Positions 58,774 through 64,000 of a stretch of 64,000 bases of DNA are shown one piece after another. Origin of the DNA: Debaryomyces hansenii CBS767 (Eukaryota > Ascomycota > Pichiomycetes > Serinales > Debaryomycetaceae); the NCBI RefSeq assembly GCF_000006445.2, contig NC_006048.2:2108001-2172000 (forward strand), in the 5' to 3' direction. Below the pieces are notes generated by a model. That model had not been told where the DNA came from and did no database searches. It saw only the letters and a program-made list of their open reading frames with translations. The translations under genes and the position numbers were made by a program. The first letter of the stretch is position 1, and each line of letters starts with the position of its first letter.

Positions 58774-60018
58774 GCTTAGTAGTTTTGCTTGTTTAGAGAA
58801 TTTAAATACGTTGGAAGTCCTTATTAGTTTTGTATTGATTGACATCGACCGAGGGAACAAGGTTCATATGATTAGTGGGGCAAAATTACACAAAAGTGAC
58901 TTACCAGACTAAGGCTAATAAATAGGTACTTAAATAGTATATGATCAGATGGTTCTGTTTGTTGTTGAAGAGTTTGACGAATGATATTAGTCTTTGGGTT
59001 TTAGAACTTAATTGCGAATGACAATCCCAGTACTTATAGCTATATGACGGTGGAAATAATATTGAATAATGATGATAATAAGATTATTGCATGCTTATAA
59101 TGTTATATAAAGATCATCTTGTAACCCTTTGTGTATGACTGAGACTGGGTATCGTATTAAAGTAGAACATACAGTAGTTTTGACGGCTTCTATCTCGGAA
59201 GCGATTGCCTCGTTTACACCCATTTTGCAACAATTGTTTGAGGGACCCTTCAACAATGGACATGAATCAAGATCAACAAGATATTATCACGTTCTTCTTC
59301 TTCTTATATCGTTCTAACATTGTCTCCGTATAATATGTATTGGACTCATTTAATGGCTCCTGTTCTTGCATGAATGATTGTAAATCTTGAAAATTATTCA
59401 ATCAATTATTTGAATTGAGAAATTATATTACATGAGAAGTTTCAATTGTAGTTATTGATTCGATTAGTTCTTAAAATTAGCCACTGTAATTAGTACTATC
59501 ATAAATGCGAGGTAACATCATTGAAGTAAACAATAAATATGGCCTAATCTACACGATACGGAGATAGCATACTAACGTAATCCTACATATATGCAATTAT
59601 AGCCAGTCCACCACTGAATACCCAGTATGTGCAAATAACGAGGAACGGAATATTCATCAGGGCAGTCTTCAACTCGAGTGCTTCAGTGCTATAATATGAT
59701 GTTTGCGAAACCTACTAAAGCCAAATGCAAGATTGTAGTATGATGTTTGCGAAACCTACTAAAGCCAAGTGCAAGATTGTAGACATTAAGTCAAATCATT
59801 TGATCATAGCACTCATACCTATATTTCTAGTACAAAGCTATCGGTTATTTGGTTTTTCTTGATCCGATTTGGTTTCTTCAACAATATAATTCTTATCGGC
59901 AGATTTTTCTTGAAATCCCCTAGGTTCGCGGGTTTTGAAGTTTCAGGAAGAACACGGACTTAAATACCCAGTCTATTAATACACTAAGAAGATACTACAG
60001 TAGTTGCCATTGATTTTT
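58774..60018. promoter_or_regulatory. divergent region PEX3 / LAM gene
   Basis: This 1.2 kb region includes a 60-codon ATG ORF (59135-59317) with no recognisable features and a 44 bp tandem duplication (59695-59782). The alternative longer PEX3 start would take 58774-58845. No RNA gene is seen. Confidence 0.4.
59695..59782 (+). repeat. 44 bp tandem duplication
   Basis: Two head-to-tail copies, 59695-59738 and 59739-59782, each begin TATGATGTTTGCGAAACC and end GATTGTAG. They differ at one base (CCAAATG versus CCAAGTG). The array lies about 240 bp upstream of the LAM gene ATG, so it duplicates promoter DNA. Confidence 0.9.
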
Positions 60019-62883
60019 ATGGTCAAGCTTAGAAGCAAGAAATCATCGAAAGATGATTTTCCCAGGAAGGAACAAAGAAGAAAGGATACTTCTGTTACAA
60101 GAGCTTCGAGAGCTAGATCTACATCAGCTTCAGCGAACAGAACAAGTTCGTATACTCCTACGGGAAGAGCTCGGGCAGACTCATTAGTATCTATTCCACA
60201 TTCACATTCTACATCATTAGCATCATCGCATAATATCCCCATAGAAATCACTCCATCACGTCATGAACTGGAACATTCCGAATTAGAGGCCAGAACATCC
60301 GTAGCAACTAATGAAAGAAGCGTATCCAACTTGCCGGAGGAAAACCATCATTCCCACAATGATTCTAATGGAATATTGTCATCCATATTCAATGCGGCAC
60401 ACAATGCAGCCAATATGATTGGTTCATCAATTGATAACAAACCTCCAAAGACAAACGAATTGACAATTGATGAAGGCGACGAGAAAAATACATCGTTCAG
60501 TCATAAGTTGGATTTTTTATTGAAACCTGCAGCATTTGGTAAGAATACTTCGTCTTCTTCTATATCAAAATCGAAATCATCGAAAAGTGATTCGCAAACT
60601 GATCTTGATAACCCCAGAGATTCTGAAGAAGTACCTAACCACACTTCTAATTCGCTTTCCAATGTTCATTTTGAAACCGTGAGAGATTCACCTATAACTA
60701 CTTTAGGAACTGGGAATTTGAAGTTAGATGATTTTGACGATGGTCCATCTGCAAAAAAGGCGACAACTCCATCACAATCTAATGAAAACCTTATTCCACA
60801 AGAGGTAAAGAGAAATCAGTCGTCAGACATTGTCAATAGAGAAATCCCCTTATCTAATCAATTAGCTATAAGTGGTAATAATGAAAATAAGAAGGTTCGC
60901 AGAAAATCTATTAGCAATGGCACCAGCCTAGAAAGAGTAAAATCTCCTGGGAATAAAACGAAAAGTACTGATGTTGAAGATTCTGATGATAATCCTAATG
61001 ATTCTGAAAGTGATGATAATGGATCTGTCAATTCAGAAGAGGATTTGGATGAGTTACTCGATACATCGGCAATAAGGCCTGCTGGTGAAAAAAGGAATAA
61101 GGAATTTCACCAAATATTTAAGCGTATACCGCCTAACGAAAAATTAATTGATGAGTTCGGCTGCGCTTTGTCAAAAGATATATTAGTTCAGGGCAGGATG
61201 TATTTGTCAGAACATTATATCTGTTTTAATTCGAATATTCTAGGATGGGTTACAAACATCATAATCCCATTGCAAGAAGTCATTCAAATTGAAAAAAAAT
61301 CCACGGCTGTATTATTTCCAAACGGTATGATCATTAGGACTTTATATCATAAATATGTCTTTGCAACTTTCTTATCAAGAGACTCAACATTTGCCTTGAT
61401 AACTAACGTTTGGCATGGAGTATTATTAGGCGACAGTGGTGAGTCTAATAGCATTACGGATAAAAAGAAAAATGATAAAATTGATTCAAGCGAGAGTATG
61501 GGAAACGACGAGGACTCATTACCTAATGGATCGCGTATGAAAAATGGTGGAATTAGTGGGGATAACGATGATGATGATTCGAGCATTGTTGTTTCTCAAA
61601 GCGAAGCTAGTTCCTTAGATAATTTCCTAGCTAACAGAACTGATGGAGATGATATTGAAGTAGTCAACTCGAACTCCCCGGGCGATGGTAATAATGGGGA
61701 ACAAGCTGATGGCAATAGATCATCTGATGGTTTCCATGGCCTACCAGTGGTAGGACCAATGACACACACGCCAACTGATATAGACTACTCAAAAGGATCT
61801 GATGAAACATTTATATCAGACGACGTCATCAAAGCACCTTTAGGCGTAATATTTTTAATCTTGTTTGGTTCAGATAATTCGAACTTTATAAAGATATTGA
61901 AGGACCAAAAGAATTACGATATAAGTGATGACGATATTACTGAATTATCAACGGATTCTAAGGAGAGAAACTACACATATACTAAGCCTTTGAACGGACC
62001 AATTGGACCCAAAAAAACGAAATGTGTAATTAAAGATAGGTTGATCGAATTTGACACAGATAAGTATATTCTTGTTGAACAAATTACCACTACTCCCGAT
62101 GTGCCCAGTGGTAACTCCTTTCAAGTTAAAACCAAAATTTTCCTTAGCTGGGCTGAGAATAATTCCACCAGAATATATAGTGTGACGGTGGTCGAGTGGA
62201 GCGGTAGATCGTGGATCAAGGGAGCAGTCGAAAAGGGGAGTATTGACGGGCAAAAAGAGTCCATGAAGACCATGATCGACTCGATTAATCTCATCGTAAG
62301 ATCTGGGGACACTGGCGGAGCAGCCAAGTCGGATAAGAAGAAGAGAAAGAGAAAGAAGTCTGAAACTATCCGCAAGCCTCCCCCTGAGGAGGCTCCTGAA
62401 CCAGAAAAGACCACTCTTGAGAAATTAGAACTGTTTGTTGAAGCCGTTGGAAAGACTATCAGCATTCCCTATGTCGGAGATCTTGTCTCGGGGATCATTA
62501 TCCTCTCCATCGGGCTTCTTTTTTTCGTCGAGGTGTACAACTATCTTTTCCACCACAAGTCCAGAGACCCTTTCAACGCCTCTAATCTACAAATCATTTC
62601 ACAAGACTCGGTAGTGTCTAAAATTAAAATCAACGATGACAAGTATTTCGTTATTCCTTCGGTCGAATCTCATTTCCAAAACAAACAATCCAAATTACAG
62701 AACGAGGTCGCCATTTGGAAGTGGGTCAATGATAAAAGCGATGGAGCCCTTAACATATTCAGCCAAGAAGCACCCGAACATAATCTACAACGGTATTCAA
62801 ACCAGGAGATCAAAGAGATCGTCAAAATAGTACAAGTCAAGCTTGATGAAATTAAAAATAGAATGGATTCTGAAAATATATAG
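60019..62883 (+). CDS. GRAM/VASt sterol-transfer protein, Lam5/Lam6 (Ltc1) type
   Basis: This 954-residue protein starts at ATG 60019. The N-terminal 340 residues are Ser/Asn-rich and basic then acidic. A GRAM domain (about 360-465) follows, with FKRIPPNEKLIDEFGCALSKDILVQGRMYLSEHYICFNS. A single VASt/StART-like sterol-binding domain occupies about 600-760 (APLGVIFLILFGSDNSNFIKIL...SWIKGAVEKGSIDGQKESM). One transmembrane helix near 820-842 (GDLVSGIIILSIGLLFFVEVYNYLF) anchors it in the ER. Lam/Ltc proteins sit at ER contact sites and move ergosterol between membranes. One sterol domain fits Lam5/Lam6; Lam2/Ysp2 and Lam4 carry two. The protein is longer than S. cerevisiae Lam6 (693) because of the N-terminal linker. 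The upstream TTG is not used. Confidence 0.9.
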   Translation: MVKLRSKKSSKDDFPRKEQRRKDTSVTRASRARSTSASANRTSSYTPTGRARADSLVSIPHSHSTSLASSHNIPIEITPSRHELEHSELEARTSVATNERSVSNLPEENHHSHNDSNGILSSIFNAAHNAANMIGSSIDNKPPKTNELTIDEGDEKNTSFSHKLDFLLKPAAFGKNTSSSSISKSKSSKSDSQTDLDNPRDSEEVPNHTSNSLSNVHFETVRDSPITTLGTGNLKLDDFDDGPSAKKATTPSQSNENLIPQEVKRNQSSDIVNREIPLSNQLAISGNNENKKVRRKSISNGTSLERVKSPGNKTKSTDVEDSDDNPNDSESDDNGSVNSEEDLDELLDTSAIRPAGEKRNKEFHQIFKRIPPNEKLIDEFGCALSKDILVQGRMYLSEHYICFNSNILGWVTNIIIPLQEVIQIEKKSTAVLFPNGMIIRTLYHKYVFATFLSRDSTFALITNVWHGVLLGDSGESNSITDKKKNDKIDSSESMGNDEDSLPNGSRMKNGGISGDNDDDDSSIVVSQSEASSLDNFLANRTDGDDIEVVNSNSPGDGNNGEQADGNRSSDGFHGLPVVGPMTHTPTDIDYSKGSDETFISDDVIKAPLGVIFLILFGSDNSNFIKILKDQKNYDISDDDITELSTDSKERNYTYTKPLNGPIGPKKTKCVIKDRLIEFDTDKYILVEQITTTPDVPSGNSFQVKTKIFLSWAENNSTRIYSVTVVEWSGRSWIKGAVEKGSIDGQKESMKTMIDSINLIVRSGDTGGAAKSDKKKRKRKKSETIRKPPPEEAPEPEKTTLEKLELFVEAVGKTISIPYVGDLVSGIIILSIGLLFFVEVYNYLFHHKSRDPFNASNLQIISQDSVVSKIKINDDKYFVIPSVESHFQNKQSKLQNEVAIWKWVNDKSDGALNIFSQEAPEHNLQRYSNQEIKEIVKIVQVKLDEIKNRMDSENI

Positions 62884-63205
62884 ATTCAAAATATACATAC
62901 GAGCACATTATTTCTATTTCAACATATTGAAATCGGTATTATTTCCTATTAGGATTGGATATCATATACCTTCTATTATCATCCATGCTTACATAAAGCA
63001 TTTAATAAAAAAGTTTTTGTGTGCGAAAGCTAAGCGACAATTTCTTTTCATAAACGGTTTTATAGTACTTGTAACAAGTTATTAACGTTATCTTACATTT
63101 CCTAAAGATATATAAATAATATACTAATCCATCTTCTTGTCTATACATAGAAATACTGTGGAATTGTTTTTAGAGTTGAGTTTAGGTCAAGAAATTACTA
63201 GCAAG
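62884..63205. other. intergenic LAM gene / SWI5
   Basis: This is a 322 bp AT-rich spacer between co-directional genes. The open frame in its last 69 bases lacks an ATG. Nothing else is seen. Confidence 0.35.
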
Positions 63206-63661
63206 ATGTTTAAGTCAGTAACTGCAACAGATCTACCAAGCAATGCCCCTCAATCATCACCAGCATCTTCAGTGGTGAATAATAATTCGTCAAATAATAA
63301 CAATAGCACATCAACTACCACCAGAGCACCAGCAGCTACAAATACCGATCTGAATGTCCAACAACGGGTGGTACTAAAGGAACAACGGTTAGAAGATATC
63401 AAAAACCAGTGTTCCGCTCTCATCAGCGAGTTAGAGTAAGTAAATTTTTGAGATGCAGAAAAATTGCAAACAGACATACTAACATATTCCAGCACAAACC
63501 AGGATCCAGAAGCTATAGTGAAGAAGCACATTTCGCAATTAAAGAAGTACAATGAGTTAAAAGATATTGCTCTTGGGTTGGTTACCATGATCGCTGACCA
63601 GAGACAGCTCAGAACCACCGACATCTTAGAAGAAATGAAGGTTGAACTAGCGGATGAATAG
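63206..63661 (+). CDS. SAE3: Swi5/Sae3-family recombination mediator (two exons)
   Basis: Exons 63206-63435 and 63493-63661 give 132 residues. The N-terminal 45 residues are Ser/Thr/Asn/Ala-rich low complexity. Then comes a short coiled coil (VVLKEQRLEDIKNQCSALISELE region, about 53-76) and the diagnostic Swi5 motif DPEAIVKKHISQLKKYNELKDIALGL (about 81-106), ending RTTDILEEMKVELADE. Swi5 pairs with Sfr1 (Sae3 with Mei5 in S. cerevisiae) to load and stabilise Rad51 or Dmc1 filaments. Both halves of the conserved domain lie on different exons, and only splicing makes a full-length protein. Whether its partner here is Rad51 or Dmc1 cannot be seen; Swi5 may be the more fitting name. Confidence 0.9.
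63436..63492 (+). other. SWI5/SAE3 intron (57 nt)
   Basis: Donor GTAAGT is at 63436-63441, canonical branch TACTAAC at 63477-63483 and acceptor CCAG ends at 63492. It is phase 2, joining GA to C (Asp). Unspliced reading stops at a TAA inside the donor after residue 77. Confidence 0.95.
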
Positions 63662-64000
63662 AGGTCTGTATCATACACTGATCCCATATGTATGGCAACA
63701 CTACAGTAAATACACTGTTAGAAATGATTTGCTATCTTTATTTGCATTTGTATACTATAAGAAGCTCGTTGTTTTTCGAGCTTTTCATTTCCATTATCAT
63801 TTTATTCTTATGTTTTACATATTCCATACTTACATTTTTTCCAGCTGCTGCTTATTGGAATGATTTTACTGGCTCAATACTCCAATTACAGTAAATCTAC
63901 TGTCAACTGATTAATGTTTCATACATGTCATTCATAAGAATAGAATACATAAATCTTTCAAAATTAATGGTCATATTTTGTGTGCTTACTCTGATTCACA
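63662..64000. other. AT-rich right end, no gene seen
   Basis: This 339 bp stretch downstream of SWI5/SAE3 has short AT-rich ORFs only. It may contain the 3' or 5' part of a gene beyond the window, but nothing is recognisable. Confidence 0.4.

Noticed and set aside
59135..59317. 60-codon ATG ORF between PEX3 and the LAM gene
   Set aside because: No motif; short; ends in a CTT repeat-derived Leu run. A tiny species-specific gene cannot be excluded but is not supported.

Overview
This is nuclear DNA of a budding yeast (Saccharomycotina), most likely a Debaryomyces-like member of the CUG-Ser clade. The evidence is: compact eukaryotic genes on both strands; short spliceosomal introns with GTAAGT or GTATGT donors and TACTAAC-type branch points; clear orthologues of Saccharomyces/Candida genes; and CTG codons at positions where relatives carry Ser or another polar residue (GPI8 residue 118, SWD2). 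Protein positions quoted here follow the standard-code translation, so a CTG residue should probably be read as Ser. Species rank is inference.

Layout, left to right. 1-3.6 kb is gene-poor and holds the decayed remains of a protein-kinase-like gene. 3.6-12.8 kb: RCK2-type stress kinase (+), mitochondrial glutaredoxin GRX5 (-, one intron), a full-size ABCG transporter like YOL075C (-), and the sphingolipid head-group enzyme IPT1 (-). 13.8-24.8 kb: an XRCC2-like Rad51 paralog with a short 5' intron (+), ATP7 (-), AP-2 alpha subunit APL3 (+), a secreted CAP/PRY protein (+), tRNA pseudouridine synthase PUS9 (+), an unrecognised gene (-), and SWD2 (-). 25-33.9 kb: actin-patch protein BBC1 (+), a 1.6 kb intergenic stretch with a minisatellite, ER-plasma membrane tether IST2 (+), and a YggS-type PLP-binding protein (-). 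34.4-46.3 kb is a run of five + strand genes: LHP1, POL12, IRC3, GPI8, STU1. 46.4-52.8 kb holds three regulators: STE12/CPH1 (-), a GATA factor with a 5' intron (+), and kinase KSP1 (-). 53.6-64 kb: UBX5 (+), an unrecognised coiled-coil protein (-), SKP1 (-), PEX3 (-), a Lam/Ltc sterol-transfer protein (+), and two-exon SWI5/SAE3 (+).

There is no operon-like organisation. The most useful results are: four genes re-modelled with introns (GRX5, XRCC2-like, GATA factor, SWI5); start codons corrected to ATG for several genes; a cluster of Ste12-type pheromone response elements between STE12/CPH1 and the GATA factor; an MCB element just upstream of POL12; a near-perfect Mcm1 site upstream of the CAP gene; and the frameshifted kinase-like relic. 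Two Rad51-accessory genes (XRCC2-like and SWI5) both depend on splicing. I found no tRNA, rRNA, CRISPR array or intact mobile element.
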